Assembly: GCA_913048295.1 (NCBI GenBank)
Contig: CAJWWK010000003.1
Span: forward strand, 24,094-88,093
Direction: 5' to 3'
From: an uncultured Dehalococcoidia bacterium
GTDB lineage: Bacteria > Chloroflexota > Dehalococcoidia > Lucifugimonadales > Lucifugimonadaceae
Length of the DNA: 64,000 nt
Every line of letters begins with the position of its first letter. Positions within the stretch are counted from its first letter, which is position 1. The notes under the pieces were generated by a model. The model did not search any database and had not been told where the DNA came from. It saw only the letters and a program-made list of their open reading frames with translations. The position numbers were made by a program, and so were the translations under genes. Below are positions 1 to 9,815 of this stretch, one piece after another.

Positions 1-1323
1 GGCAAAACCACGGCTGGTCCAGAACTGAATCGAAAGACTCAGCGCCGCACTCGTCGCACTGGTCGGCCCACCGTGGCTTATGACCAGCAGTGGAGGTTTT
101 TCACCACCTTCAGACTCGAATTCTGGATTAACGGGAGCATAGTAAAAGGCGTGCGCCTCGCCGCCTTCGGTGGACGGAAACGTGATCGCCTCTGGAATCG
201 AGAGATAAGCGGAATCCAGTTCGATGTCGCTCGACTTCTTTAGCGTCGAAGCCACACCGCTTTCCAGGTTCACACGGACGACCTCAGCCGCTGATAACGG
301 CGAAGCTCCAACGTAGATCACTTCGCCATTTTTCACGGTTACATCGGCCATTGACGTGTGCGTCACCGGCGTTTCTGCGGTCTGAACTCCATCCAATCCG
401 ATCACACGGAATCGGCCTCTACCGTCCTGCGAATCACGCAGCACGATCGAACTATCACCCGCGATCCCGTACGACCGCATGCCGAATGCCCAGGCCGGAC
501 CACGGTGATCGACCTCCTCAACTACGACCGGCGCTATCCGACCGCCCGTCCACCTGGTCAGGTTCCACCAACCCGATTCATCCGATATGAACACCAGTGA
601 TCCGCCGGGTGCCCACTCCGGCTGGCCAATACTGACGTCGGCACTCCCCGTAATCGGTCGCCCGTTCGCAACCGACCCCGCGGCTGAATCGAACTCCGCC
701 ACCCACAATTCGCATCCGTCCCAGGGCATGTTCGGGTGGTCCCACGACAACCAGCAAACCATGTCACCCGCCAGGTTCTGCCGCGGCGAAGAGTAAAAGT
801 CATGGCCCGTAGCCAGCACCCGGACTTCGCCCGATCCACCAGTCGACACCGCCACGAGCTCATTGTCGGCCTCGCGCCCTTGGTGGTGCCGCTCCTGCAC
901 GCACAGAATCCAGTTTGAATCGTTGCTCAGGGTGAGGTCGGAATAGCGGTCACCTCGTTCGACGGTAGGGTCACCGGTAATCGCCTCGGGGTCGCCGCTG
1001 CCATCGGACGATGCCCGATAGATCCGCTGGTCGTCCCAGTTCGAGAAATACACATCGCCATCTCCGACCGCGAATCCCCCACCCCCGTATTCATGCACGG
1101 CACTTCGCACATTGAAGTTCTCGGGATTGATGTCGGTCGTCGTGCCATCAGGCGAATACCTGACAATCACATATCGGCCAGCCTCTTCCGGGCGACCCTC
1201 CAGCCAGTAGATATCATCGCCATCTACCCGCACCTCGGCCAGCCGCAGCCCGGCCCGGGTAATCAATTCGGCAGTGATCGGTGATTCCCACGAACCGTAC
1301 GGCGAAATTGTTTTGCTCGGCAT
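1..1323 (-). CDS. S9 family (prolyl oligopeptidase / acylaminoacyl peptidase) serine peptidase, truncated by window edge
   Basis: The first 441 codons are visible on the minus strand; the C-terminus lies beyond base 1. The visible part holds a beta-propeller with typical S9 phrases such as EYGGGGF, QPEWAPGG, FISDESGWWNL and CWLSWDHPNMPW, then the start of the alpha/beta-hydrolase domain with LLVISHGGPTS, the HGGP oxyanion segment. The catalytic Ser, Asp and His would fall outside the window. The family cleaves short peptides or acyl-amino acids. ATG 1323 is preceded by no strong ribosome-binding site. The frame was checked at several points and is open throughout. Family assignment is firm; substrate unknown. 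Confidence 0.9.
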   Translation of the reverse strand, partial: MPSKTISPYGSWESPITAELITRAGLRLAEVRVDGDDIYWLEGRPEEAGRYVIVRYSPDGTTTDINPENFNVRSAVHEYGGGGFAVGDGDVYFSNWDDQRIYRASSDGSGDPEAITGDPTVERGDRYSDLTLSNDSNWILCVQERHHQGREADNELVAVSTGGSGEVRVLATGHDFYSSPRQNLAGDMVCWLSWDHPNMPWDGCELWVAEFDSAAGSVANGRPITGSADVSIGQPEWAPGGSLVFISDESGWWNLTRWTGGRIAPVVVEEVDHRGPAWAFGMRSYGIAGDSSIVLRDSQDGRGRFRVIGLDGVQTAETPVTHTSMADVTVKNGEVIYVGASPLSAAEVVRVNLESGVASTLKKSSDIELDSAYLSIPEAITFPSTEGGEAHAFYYAPVNPEFESEGGEKPPLLVISHGGPTSATSAALSLSIQFWTSRGFA

Positions 1324-1440
1324 CTGGTGCTCCGTGTGGGTGACATTACTTGCTGAAACAAGCATTTGTTTGACAGAAGCCTCGCAGATCAAACGAATTC
1401 CGGCAACAACGCTGTTTGGCGATTAAACACCAACGCAAAT

Positions 1441-1470
1441 GCGCCCCGCCAGTTTCCGCCGACGGGGCGC
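1441..1470 (-). terminator. GC-rich hairpin after the lipoprotein gene
   Basis: Perfect 8-bp inverted repeat GCGCCCCG / CGGGGCGC with a 14-nt loop. It lies just downstream of the last stop (1488) of the broken lipoprotein gene. The T run on the minus strand is weak (ATTT), so termination efficiency is uncertain. Confidence 0.5.
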
Positions 1471-1487
1471 AATTCGAATTCTGAAAC

Positions 1488-1865
1488 TTACCGGGCGATA
1501 ATAGGCGTTGCGGTCGGAGGAACTGGCGTTGCAGTCGGAGCCCCGATAAACGTTCCGTGGCGTTCGCCGTTCACTATCACGTCATACTCGGCGCCTGTCT
1601 CGTATTTATCACCGATGTTCACCGATTGATCTTCGTAGATGATTGCCAGCGTGCAAGGAACCGGGGCAGTCGGGACCTTGGTGATCGTCGTCACGTCGAT
1701 GATGATCTCACGGCCCTCAACCCGCCAGTCAAGACCCGCAAACTCCTCGCAGCTTCCGCCGAGCGCGATCGTCATCCCAATCAGAAACTGAGCAGGTATC
1801 GATCGGGTCGAAGCAATGTCGACGCGCTCAATCTGCGCAACTCGAATCGTGTACTCGGAGTCAGC
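1488..1865 (-). pseudogene. Detached C-terminal repeat domain of the lipoprotein, in frame after a TAA
   Basis: This stretch continues the frame of the upstream lipoprotein immediately after its TAA (1866-1868). It encodes a full copy of the same domain. IERVDI, GSCEEF, CTLAIIYED and YDVIVNGERHGTF here match IESVQI, NGCATY, CIAMYG and YTVIVNERHAGYF in the upstream protein. It ends in a Thr/Pro tail, PTATPVPPTATP. The domain begins directly after the stop, and there is no ATG, GTG or TTG ahead of it. The first ATG (1775) is in mid-domain. It is therefore best read as the severed end of one longer gene (1488-3224). Alternatives are stop-codon readthrough or a base-call error. Confidence 0.7.
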
Positions 1866-3224
1866 TTAGCCCGTACCGCTATCAGCACCCTCAAAATCGC
1901 TGCCAGCAAACTTTCCGGCTACCGAATCGAGCAACGCACCGATTTCGGGATCGTTACCGACGTAAAGGATGATCGCGTTGCCGAACAGGTAGAAGTGCGG
2001 TGGCGCAATCCACATCACGGTCATCACCGACCCGTCGGGATTTACAAAGCTAGTGCCGTCGAGAGAAACCGACTCCGAAGCCTCTTCAGCTGAGGTTCCC
2101 GGTGCAAACTGGTAGATCTGCACAGCCTGGCCATTCACCTTAAGCTCGCTCGGCGCAATACCGAAAAGCCTCGAAAACTCGCTTGCGCCACCGAACTCGA
2201 CATCGGCGCCCTGGGCCTCGAGAGAGAACTCAAGAGCCTGGCTGTCGGCAATGACGCTCCCACCACGAGTCGGCGGTGCTGGCGTTGGTGTGGATGCGCC
2301 AAGGTCGGCACAACGGACGTTCGGAGCGATTGCCTGGAACTCCGTGGTCTGCTCACCCGCGGTAACCGTGTAAACAGTGCACGAAACCAGGTCTTGACCG
2401 ACCACACCGAGTTCAATCTGCGCCGAATCGATCCGGTAATCGTCCGTGCACGCAACTTCGCCGGTAGGCGATGTCACCGCGGGATAAATCGCGAACAACT
2501 GACGACGGTTATGTACAACGTTTGGGTCGAGCGACTCCTTGCAGCCGTTCGTCAGTCCCCAGACCACGCTTGCGTAGTAAGTCGTTATCCAGCGGCTGTC
2601 CTCGCCGATGATGATCTCAAGGCTCTCGACCGGTGCCGGCTCAACTACAAAGTCGGGGCCATCGCCAATCGGAGGATCGCCTTCGATCGGAATCGTTCCC
2701 GCCACACCGGCCTGGAAATACCCGGCATGTCGTTCGTTGACGATGACCGTGTATTGAGTATCGCGATCGAAATCACTGCCCAGCCCGATATTCTCATCGT
2801 GCAGGCCGTACATCGCGATGCACGAAATACGCTTCAGATCATCAGGAGCTGGCACCGTGTTGTATACCGAAATATTGATCGTATTTCCATCACGCACAAC
2901 CTCGTTACGGCTGTAAGTTGCGCAGCCGTTCGGCAGTCCTGAAATCACCTGGACCACATACTGCTCCGGGAACGACTCCAGCACCAGTATCTGTACGCTC
3001 TCAATAGGAGCGAGCACCTCGACTACCTCGAATCCGGGGTCGGTCGGAGCCGGGTCACTCTTGTCGGAATCTATCGGCTCTTGCGTAGGCTGCGCGCCAA
3101 CGCCCCCAGAACCGTCATTCGAGGTGGATTTGGTCTCGTCATCCGTGCCGCACGCCACGACAAACGCCGCGAACACCGCGACTACGACCAGTACGAGCCA
3201 CTTATTTTTCGTTCCGCTAAACAT
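1866..3224 (-). CDS. Secreted lipoprotein with repeated domains, ending at a possibly premature TAA
   Basis: From ATG 3224 the protein starts MFSGTKNKWLV followed by a hydrophobic stretch and a lipobox FVVAC, so it is predicted to be exported and lipid-anchored. An upstream GTG/ATG (3284) would add 20 residues ahead of the signal and is less likely. After a Ser/Gly/Asp-rich linker come two related domains of about 110 residues with a paired-cysteine pattern (NGC...C), joined by acidic and Thr/Pro linkers. A third region of about 120 residues has a different fold (ELKVNGQAVQIYQF). The stop falls just before another copy of the repeat domain. I do not recognise a named family; a cell-surface binding role is a guess. 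Confidence 0.75.
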   Translation of the reverse strand: MFSGTKNKWLVLVVVAVFAAFVVACGTDDETKSTSNDGSGGVGAQPTQEPIDSDKSDPAPTDPGFEVVEVLAPIESVQILVLESFPEQYVVQVISGLPNGCATYSRNEVVRDGNTINISVYNTVPAPDDLKRISCIAMYGLHDENIGLGSDFDRDTQYTVIVNERHAGYFQAGVAGTIPIEGDPPIGDGPDFVVEPAPVESLEIIIGEDSRWITTYYASVVWGLTNGCKESLDPNVVHNRRQLFAIYPAVTSPTGEVACTDDYRIDSAQIELGVVGQDLVSCTVYTVTAGEQTTEFQAIAPNVRCADLGASTPTPAPPTRGGSVIADSQALEFSLEAQGADVEFGGASEFSRLFGIAPSELKVNGQAVQIYQFAPGTSAEEASESVSLDGTSFVNPDGSVMTVMWIAPPHFYLFGNAIILYVGNDPEIGALLDSVAGKFAGSDFEGADSGTG

Positions 3225-3453
3225 TTCGCTACTTTCAGTAAGTGGCACCAGTGATTCATTTGTGATGCCATCTGCACAGGCCATTATGGCTTTTTGGTCA
3301 GAAAGAGCGCCAAATTTGGTAGCCCGTCATAGCTAAGACGCACCAGCGGCGCGTTTTGTTCCTACCGATTCGTCGGAGCCAGTTCATTCTCCCGTAATCC
3401 CGGCGAATGGTCCGGAATCGATCGCCTCGCAATTCGTCGTTTCTTTCACAAAA

Positions 3454-3482
3454 TTGACGCATTGCCTCTTCAGGGCTTATCC
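3454..3482 (+). promoter_or_regulatory. Candidate sigma-70 promoter for the trp T-box leader
   Basis: TTGACG (3454-3459), a 17-nt spacer, then TTATCC (3477-3482). It would place the transcript start about 50 nt before the T-box stem I motifs. The -10 match is imperfect. The other 169 bases between 3285 and 3453 show nothing I can name. Confidence 0.35.
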
Positions 3483-3539
3483 TCGAATGTAGATCGCATT
3501 TCACATCGGCGATGATCGGGACTAGTAAGTTTCGGTACG

Positions 3540-3803
3540 GATCGTAGAGAGTCGGGGCAAGGTGAAAGCCCGATATCACGACCGCAACTGAATGGACCCG
3601 TGAGCTTCGGAGCGAAAGCATCAAGCAAGTAGCCTCCGACGGAGTGGGCACCGTTATCAGAGCCCAGGGCCTCCGGTCTTACTAAGCCTTGACCGGGTGT
3701 CCGACAGAGATGCTGCACCACATGATGTGAGGCAGTAATTAGGGTGGCACCGCGGGATACATATACCTCGCCCCTTGTATTGATACTTGGAGTGAGGTTT
3801 TTT
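3540..3803 (+). promoter_or_regulatory. T-box riboswitch leader specific for tRNA-Trp, controlling trpS and the trp genes
   Basis: The canonical T-box AGGGTGGCACCGCGG is at 3741-3755. Its bulge TGGC would pair with GCCA, the 3' end of a tRNA with discriminator G, as bacterial tRNA-Trp has. A GA-type AGAGAG motif is at 3546-3551, and a likely specifier TGG (Trp codon) sits at 3593-3595 in GAATGGAC. The terminator is CCTCGCCCC...GGAGTGAGG (about 3767-3797) followed by seven T. Uncharged tRNA-Trp should bind and favour the antiterminator, letting transcription reach trpS at 3863 and probably the genes behind it. The exact 5' edge is uncertain. Confidence 0.9.
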
Positions 3804-3804
3804 T
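3765..3804 (+). terminator. Intrinsic terminator of the T-box leader
   Basis: The arms CCTCGCCCC and GGAGTGAGG pair with one mismatch and one G-T pair and run directly into TTTTTTT. The left arm overlaps the region used by the antiterminator, as in T-box attenuators. Confidence 0.75.
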
Positions 3805-3862
3805 GTGCCCGAAAAACTGTTGAATGTCGGGCAACTGAGCACATCGGAAAATAGACGACAAC

Positions 3863-4885
3863 ATGGCAGCCAACCAAGATAAAAAACGAATTCTCACCGG
3901 CATCCGACCCACCGGTGCACTACACGTCGGCCACTACGTCGGCGCTCTGCACAACTGGATCGAGTTGCAGGACGAGTACAACTGCTACTTCCTGATCGCC
4001 GACTACCAGGCGCTCGGCGACCACTTCCACGACATCGACCTGATCCGCGATTCAGTGCTCCAGGTCACGCTCGACTGGTTGTCGGTCGGCCTCGATCCCG
4101 AAAAATCCTCGTTCGTCATCCAGAGCTACGTGCCCGAGTTCGCCGAACTCACAATGTTGCTCAGTTTTATCACCCCGCTCGGGATGCTCGAACGCAACCC
4201 GACTCTGAAGGGCGAACTCGATGCCCTCCCGGTCGAACGCCGCTCTGTCGGGTTCTACAGCTACCCGATGAGCCAGGTGGCAGACATACTCCTGCCCCGC
4301 GCACACCTTGTCCCCGTTGGCGACGACCAGTCTCCCCACGTCGAAATGACCCGCGAAGTCGCCCGCAAGTTCAACCGGATGTTCGGCGAGGTCTTCCCCG
4401 AGTCGAAAACACTGGTAGGTGACGTGCCACGGCTATCGGGAACCGACGGGCAGGGCAAGATGAGCAAATCACGTGGCAATGCGATCATGCTCTCGGACGA
4501 TGCAGATACCGTGACCAAAAAAGTGCGGGGCATGTTCACCGACCCCAACCGAATTCGGGCCGATATCCCCGGCAAGGTCGAAGGCAACCCGGTGTTCGAA
4601 TATCACGACGCCTTCAACCCGAATACAGCACAGGTAGACGATTTCAAAGCCCGCTACCGCGAGGGCGACATCGGAGATGTCGAGGTCAAGCTCGCGCTCG
4701 CCGAGGCCATCAACAACTTCCTCGACCCGATAAGAGAAAAACGCGCCCACTACGAACAGAACATGGACCTCGTCGAAGATGCCCTGATGACCGGAGTCGC
4801 AAAAACCCGCGTGATCGCCGCCGAAACGATGGAGATGGTCCGCGACGCAATGCGAATCTCCAGCTACACGAAAAACTGGAAGTAA
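3863..4885 (+). CDS. trpS: Tryptophanyl-tRNA synthetase
   Basis: Class I aminoacyl-tRNA synthetase of 340 residues, the normal bacterial TrpRS length; it charges tRNA-Trp in the cytoplasm. The HIGH-type signature is HVGH at residues 21-24 in [11 protein letters not shown], and the KMSKS loop is intact as [11 protein letters not shown] around residue 199. [16 protein letters not shown] in the middle is typical of the tryptophan pocket. It is the first gene behind the T-box leader, 60 nt after the attenuator, so its expression should follow tRNA-Trp charging. The Shine-Dalgarno before ATG 3863 is weak. The 132-bp gap to trpE has no terminator, so cotranscription is likely. Confidence 0.97.
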   Translation: MAANQDKKRILTGIRPTGALHVGHYVGALHNWIELQDEYNCYFLIADYQALGDHFHDIDLIRDSVLQVTLDWLSVGLDPEKSSFVIQSYVPEFAELTMLLSFITPLGMLERNPTLKGELDALPVERRSVGFYSYPMSQVADILLPRAHLVPVGDDQSPHVEMTREVARKFNRMFGEVFPESKTLVGDVPRLSGTDGQGKMSKSRGNAIMLSDDADTVTKKVRGMFTDPNRIRADIPGKVEGNPVFEYHDAFNPNTAQVDDFKARYREGDIGDVEVKLALAEAINNFLDPIREKRAHYEQNMDLVEDALMTGVAKTRVIAAETMEMVRDAMRISSYTKNWK

Positions 4886-5017
4886 CTTCGCCAACGCTTC
4901 TCAACCCGCAAATCGACCCAAACCGATGATCTACCGAACCGACATAAAACACGGCACCACCTGGCGAAGCCGCAGCTGTCTCCATTAGCGCGTCATCAAA
5001 TAACCAGAAAACTCACC

Positions 5018-6568
5018 ATGCCCAGCTACACACCCGATCCCGGCACATTCAAATCGCTTGCGACCGACCACAACCTGATACCCGTTTATCGAGAGATAAG
5101 CGCCGATCTCGAAACGCCGGTTTCCGCCTATCTCAAAACGGCGGTTGGCACGCACTCGTTCCTTTTCGAGTCGGTCGAAGGTGGCGAAAACCTTGCCCGT
5201 TACAGCTTCCTCGGAACCGAACCCTCAGAAGTACTGACCACTGGCGCCGGGACTGAACACGGCGAAATCGACCCGCTCGATCTACTGCGCGACCGAATGG
5301 CAATCGTGAAATACGCAGAAGTCGAAGGACTCCCTAAGTTCCATGGCGGCGCGGTCGGGTACCTCGCGTACGACACGATCCGCTACTTCGAGCCGACCGT
5401 CCCGCAAATCACTGACGAACAATCCGGACTCGGGGTACCTGAATCCGTCTTCATGCTCACCGATTCGCTGATGATCTTCGATCATGTCCGTCACACCATT
5501 TTCGTCGTGGCACACGCTGCTGTGAACGGCGACCCGGATGCGTCTTACGACCGGGCCACCGCAACAATCGAAGAGGTGATCGCACGGCTCGACCGACCCG
5601 TCCCACCAAACAGTTCCAGGCGACATTTTTTGCCGCCTTCAGGGTTCACGTCACGCGAGCCCAACCTCGACTACAGCGCCGTCGGCCAATCGAGCCAACC
5701 CCCACCGGAAGGAGGCGAATCGACCGGCCAGCCGTACATTCCGAACATGAGCCGCGAACGCTACGGTCAAATGGTAGAAAAGTGCAAGCAGGCCATCCAG
5801 GATGGCGAGGTAATCCAAGTCGTCGTCTCCCAGCAACTCGCCCGGCGCACCCCCGTGCAGCCGTTCGACCTCTACAGGTCGCTCCGCACCATTAACCCCT
5901 CGCCCTACATGTTCTTTCTCGACCTGAACGGCTTTCACATTGTCGGTGCCTCTCCCGAACTTCTCACACAGGTCATCGATGGCAAGATGGCCGTTCACCC
6001 GATCGCCGGTACTCGTCCGCGTGGAATAAATGCCGAGCATGACGATGAGCTTGAACAAGAACTCATCACCGATGAAAAAGAAGTGGCAGAACATGTGATG
6101 CTGCTCGACCTGGGCCGCAACGACGTCGGTCGGGTTTCCGATCCCGGCAGCGTCGACGTAACCCAGAGTTTCGAGATCGAAAAGTACTCACACGTCATGC
6201 ACATCGTCTCGCACGTCACGGGCGATCTCTCAAAAAAATACGATGCCTTCGACGCCATGAAAGCGGCGTTCCCGGCTGGAACCGTTTCGGGTGCTCCAAA
6301 AGTACGGGCCATGCAGCTCATCGCCGAACTCGAGCCCGAAAAGCGAGGTCCCTACAGCGGGGCGGTCGGCTACTTCAGCTTCACCGGCAACATGGATACT
6401 GCGATATCTCTACGGACCATGGTGCTGAAAGACGGTGTCGCCTACCTGCAGGCGGGTGGCGGGATAGTGGCAGATAGCGATACCCAGACCGAGTACGAAG
6501 AAACCCTTCATAAGCTGGGAGCGCTCATGCGGGCGATCGACCACGCGGAGGAATCTTCGGGTGTCTAG
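5018..6568 (+). CDS. trpE: Anthranilate synthase component I (TrpE)
   Basis: Chorismate-binding enzyme, 516 residues, making anthranilate from chorismate with TrpG. The N-terminal tryptophan feedback site is visible as LFES (49-52) and RYSF (61-64). The C-terminal chorismate domain carries [10 protein letters not shown] near residue 328, ELITDEKEVAEH, LGRNDVGRV and GTVSGAPKVRAM. PIAGT, not PIKGT, marks it as anthranilate rather than aminodeoxychorismate synthase. A Pro-rich, probably disordered insert sits around residues 190-240. The last codons overlap the start of the next gene by 8 bp, implying coupled translation. Regulation is expected through the T-box and by tryptophan inhibition. Confidence 0.95.
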   Translation: MPSYTPDPGTFKSLATDHNLIPVYREISADLETPVSAYLKTAVGTHSFLFESVEGGENLARYSFLGTEPSEVLTTGAGTEHGEIDPLDLLRDRMAIVKYAEVEGLPKFHGGAVGYLAYDTIRYFEPTVPQITDEQSGLGVPESVFMLTDSLMIFDHVRHTIFVVAHAAVNGDPDASYDRATATIEEVIARLDRPVPPNSSRRHFLPPSGFTSREPNLDYSAVGQSSQPPPEGGESTGQPYIPNMSRERYGQMVEKCKQAIQDGEVIQVVVSQQLARRTPVQPFDLYRSLRTINPSPYMFFLDLNGFHIVGASPELLTQVIDGKMAVHPIAGTRPRGINAEHDDELEQELITDEKEVAEHVMLLDLGRNDVGRVSDPGSVDVTQSFEIEKYSHVMHIVSHVTGDLSKKYDAFDAMKAAFPAGTVSGAPKVRAMQLIAELEPEKRGPYSGAVGYFSFTGNMDTAISLRTMVLKDGVAYLQAGGGIVADSDTQTEYEETLHKLGALMRAIDHAEESSGV

Positions 6569-8108
6569 TCCAATCTTCAAAACGTCGCTCAGCGAGTTCG
6601 AAACCGCGTCCACGAAGTTCGATGTCGTACCGGTCCGTGCGGTGGTCAGCGGAATTGGTTTCAGACCGATCGACGCGTTCAGGGTGCTCCGTGTATCGGC
6701 CACGCCCACCTCAAACACCGCAGCCTTCATACTAGAATCGGAATCACCCGAAATCGGGGCGTCGCGCTACTCGTACGTCTGCCCGATGGCCACAGGCGTC
6801 GTTCGTACGGGTACCCGGGAAACGCTCGGAGATATTGACCCGATTGACGCGTTGCGAACACACTTCGCATCCCGAACTGTCGCTCCTGATTCGGATCTGC
6901 CTGCGCTGGTTTCCGGGGTGTTCGGATACATCGCATACGAAGCGATCAAGCACTTCGAGCTATCTGTCGGCGAACTTCCGACGGATCCGACTGGATCACC
7001 AGTATCGGCATTCGTGATTCCGCGCGAGTTGCTCGTGTTCGATCGTCTGCTCGACCAGCTTCACATCGTAATTTTCGCTTCGTACGCAGATCAGTACGAA
7101 GCAATCGCCAGCCGTATTTCCGATATATGCAAAACGCTTGAAACAACGGTAACCAGAACTCAGCTAACTGAACCACCAGAAACGCAATCAGACGCCGAAC
7201 ACCTCCACACGCCACCTCCCGCTACCGGCACGAACTACTGTGAACTGGTCCGGTCAGCGCGAAACGCAATCATTGAAGGTGAGTTGATACAGGTCGTGCT
7301 CGGGCAACGCGTTGAACTCAACACCACAGCCGATTCCATCGACATATACGAGCAGCTGTCGGCAATGAACCCCTCGCCCTACATGTACCTGCTCAATCTG
7401 GGCGATATGCAACTGATCGGTGCATCTCCCGAACTGATGTTGAGATCGACTGACGGCGTCGCTGCGGTGCATCCCATCGCAGGAACCCGACCACGCGGCG
7501 AAACCACTGAACATGACCTCCAGAACGAAGCCGACCTGATCTCAAACGAAAAAGAATCAGCAGAGCACGTCATGCTTGTCGACCTCGCCCGCAACGATCT
7601 TGGGCGCGTGTGCAAACCCGGCACAGTCAGGGTCAAATCATTCAAGCAGGTCGAACGCTACTCACACGTAATGCACCTCGTTTCACGGGTCGAAGGAAGG
7701 CTTGCAAAAGGAAAAGACGGGATCGACGCATTCAAGGCCGGCTTTCCTATCGGCACTCTCTCGGGGGCACCGAAAATACGTGCGGCCCGGCTGATCGCCG
7801 AACTTGAGCCAGAAGGTCGCGGACCCTACTGCGGCGGAATCGGATGGTTCAGGACAAACGGCGACATCGACACCGGGACCATCATCAGGTCGATCGTCCT
7901 CCGGGATGGCACCGCGCACGTTCAGGCTGGAGCCGGAATCGTGTTCGACTCCGTTCCTGAGGCCGAAAATCTCGAATCGCTCCAGAAGGCCAAAGCCCCT
8001 TTGCTGGCGATCGCCAGGGCCGAAGCCGTCCATGAACGCCATTGGCAGACCGGCGAACAAGTATTCGAACCAACTCACACCGCAACAACCGTAATCACAG
8101 CGGAGTAA
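6561..8108 (+). CDS. trpE: Second anthranilate synthase component I paralogue
   Basis: A 515-residue homologue of the gene before it, starting at GTG 6561 inside the trpE stop. It keeps the feedback-site motifs (ILES 57-60, RYSY 69-72) and the chorismate-domain signatures [30 protein letters not shown] and [12 protein letters not shown]. The N-terminal third is more diverged from standard TrpE than that of its neighbour. Its PIAGT motif argues against PabB. Two tandem component I genes before a single trpG suggest isoenzymes with different feedback sensitivity, or one subunit that has drifted to another chorismate reaction. Both look catalytically intact from motifs alone. Confidence 0.85.
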   Translation: MSSPIFKTSLSEFETASTKFDVVPVRAVVSGIGFRPIDAFRVLRVSATPTSNTAAFILESESPEIGASRYSYVCPMATGVVRTGTRETLGDIDPIDALRTHFASRTVAPDSDLPALVSGVFGYIAYEAIKHFELSVGELPTDPTGSPVSAFVIPRELLVFDRLLDQLHIVIFASYADQYEAIASRISDICKTLETTVTRTQLTEPPETQSDAEHLHTPPPATGTNYCELVRSARNAIIEGELIQVVLGQRVELNTTADSIDIYEQLSAMNPSPYMYLLNLGDMQLIGASPELMLRSTDGVAAVHPIAGTRPRGETTEHDLQNEADLISNEKESAEHVMLVDLARNDLGRVCKPGTVRVKSFKQVERYSHVMHLVSRVEGRLAKGKDGIDAFKAGFPIGTLSGAPKIRAARLIAELEPEGRGPYCGGIGWFRTNGDIDTGTIIRSIVLRDGTAHVQAGAGIVFDSVPEAENLESLQKAKAPLLAIARAEAVHERHWQTGEQVFEPTHTATTVITAE

Positions 8109-8115
8109 CAATCCA

Positions 8116-8694
8116 ATGCTTCTCCTGATCGACAACTACGACAGCTTCACCTACAACCTGTTCCAGTACCTCTCAGAACTCGGAGCCGAGGTCGAGGTGA
8201 TTCGCAACGACAAGGCCACAATCGCCGAACTCGCCGAACTCAAGCCCGAGCGGGTCGTCGTCTCGCCCGGTCCCTCCACCCCCGACAATGCCGGCATATC
8301 GGTCGACGTCGTAAAGCACTTCGCCGGCAAGGTACCGGTGCTTGGCGTCTGTCTGGGCCACCAGTGCATAGCACAGGCATTTGGTGGAGTGGTCAAAAAC
8401 GCGGGCGAAATACGGCACGGAAAAACGTCGCCGATCCACCACGACGGCCAGGGCGTCTTCGCGGGACTCCCACAGCCGTTCGAAGCCGTGCGCTACCACT
8501 CGCTGGCAGTTGAGCCAGAAACCGTTCCCGACGTGTTCGACGTAACAGCGAGAACTGAAAACGGCATAATTATGGGAATAAAACACAGGGATCTCGATGT
8601 CGAGGGAGTGCAGTTCCATCCGGAGTCGATCATGACCGAGGTAGGCAAGGACCTGCTCCAGAATTTCCTCGATAAACCGTCGCAAAACGGGTAA
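8116..8694 (+). CDS. trpG: Anthranilate synthase component II, glutamine amidotransferase
   Basis: Class I glutamine amidotransferase of 192 residues that supplies ammonia to Trp[11 protein letters not shown] is at 51-60, the nucleophile Cys79 sits in LGVCLGHQ, and the His-Glu pair is in VQFHPESIM near the C-terminus. It follows the second trpE by 7 bp. A free TrpG of this kind can also serve PabB (folate), and the window has folate genes but no pabB. Start ATG is clear. Confidence 0.95.
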   Translation: MLLLIDNYDSFTYNLFQYLSELGAEVEVIRNDKATIAELAELKPERVVVSPGPSTPDNAGISVDVVKHFAGKVPVLGVCLGHQCIAQAFGGVVKNAGEIRHGKTSPIHHDGQGVFAGLPQPFEAVRYHSLAVEPETVPDVFDVTARTENGIIMGIKHRDLDVEGVQFHPESIMTEVGKDLLQNFLDKPSQNG

Positions 8695-8768
8695 AAACAG
8701 CTTAGATGTAACACGAACAGAAAAACACCAGCCATTTCAGCCAACATCGATTCAACCTGAAGATAAAA

Positions 8769-9815
8769 ATGAAAATCCAGCAGGCTATCCAGGCAGCCGT
8801 CGACGGCGTTGACCTTTCTCAGGAAGACGCCGCCGATGCGATGCGCTCCATCATGTCGGGGGATGCGACCCCGGCCCAGTTCGGCGCGTACGTGACCGCT
8901 CTGCGCATGAAAGGCGAAACGCCCTACGAGATCGCCGGCATGGCAAGCGTGATGCGCGAAGTCTCTCTCCATATCGACACCGATACCGACCTGGTCGATA
9001 CCTGCGGCACCGGCGGTAGTGGGCTCAACTGGTTCAATATTTCCACAGCCTCGGCCTTTGTCGTCGCAGGTGCCGGAGTCCCGGTCGCCAAGCACGGCAA
9101 CAGGGCGATGTCGGGCTCATCTGGCAGCGCCGACGTGCTTGAGGCGCTCGGCGTTAACATCACACTGGGACCAGAAGGCGTGAAGAACTGCATCACCGAA
9201 GCGGGTATCGGCTTCATGTTCGCCCAGGCGTTTCATCCGGCGATGAAGTTCGCGGGCCCGCTCCGTCCCCAGATCGGAATTCGCACGATCTTCAACTTTT
9301 TGGGCCCCCTCACGAACCCGGCAGGCGCAACGCGCCAGGTAGTCGGCGTTTCCGATGCTACCTTCGCTCACAAAATCGCACAGGCCCTCGAGATTCTCGG
9401 CACCCGGTACGCCTTTGTCGTTCATGCCGAATCGGGTGGTGACGAAGTCGATATTGAAGGGCAAACCCTGATCTACCAGGTCAACTCAGACGGCGTAAAG
9501 CGCCGCCGCACCCGACCTGCCGATTTCGGGTTACCCGAAGGCAGGCGCGATCACCTCGTAACCGATTCCGTAGAACATTCAGCCGAAATTATCTGCAGGA
9601 TATTCACCGGCGAAGGCGGAGGACACAACGCGCCGGTCTCGCCTGAGACCTCTCGACGAAATGTAGTCGTGCTCAACTCGGCAGCTGCACTGATGGCAGC
9701 CGGCAAAGCAACGGCATTCCAGGAGGCCTCGGCGATCGCGCAGGACTCTATAGATTCGGGGGCGGCACAGGCCAGACTTAGCGCGCTGGTCAAAGTAAGC
9801 CAGGAGCAAACTTGA
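8769..9815 (+). CDS. trpD: Anthranilate phosphoribosyltransferase
   Basis: Transfers phosphoribose from PRPP to anthranilate, the second step of tryptophan synthesis. The 348 residues show the family core: an N-terminal helical domain, DTCGTGGSGLNWFNIST as the PRPP loop, and VAKHGNRAMSG. The usual acidic residue in GTGGDG is Ser here. The gene follows trpG by 74 bp and its TGA overlaps the trpC start. Length and motif order match the family. Confidence 0.95.
   Translation: MKIQQAIQAAVDGVDLSQEDAADAMRSIMSGDATPAQFGAYVTALRMKGETPYEIAGMASVMREVSLHIDTDTDLVDTCGTGGSGLNWFNISTASAFVVAGAGVPVAKHGNRAMSGSSGSADVLEALGVNITLGPEGVKNCITEAGIGFMFAQAFHPAMKFAGPLRPQIGIRTIFNFLGPLTNPAGATRQVVGVSDATFAHKIAQALEILGTRYAFVVHAESGGDEVDIEGQTLIYQVNSDGVKRRRTRPADFGLPEGRRDHLVTDSVEHSAEIICRIFTGEGGGHNAPVSPETSRRNVVVLNSAAALMAAGKATAFQEASAIAQDSIDSGAAQARLSALVKVSQEQT

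Noticed and set aside
4925..4987. Short peptide with one Trp codon before trpE as a leader-peptide attenuator
   Set aside because: Only a single Trp codon and no competing hairpins; the T-box already explains control.
6561..8108. Aminodeoxychorismate synthase (PabB)
   Set aside because: The motif is PIAGT, where PabB has PIKGT, and the tryptophan-site LxES is retained.
8493..9095. 200-codon minus-strand frame over trpG/trpD
   Set aside because: Overlaps two firmly identified genes and the gap between them; no motifs.
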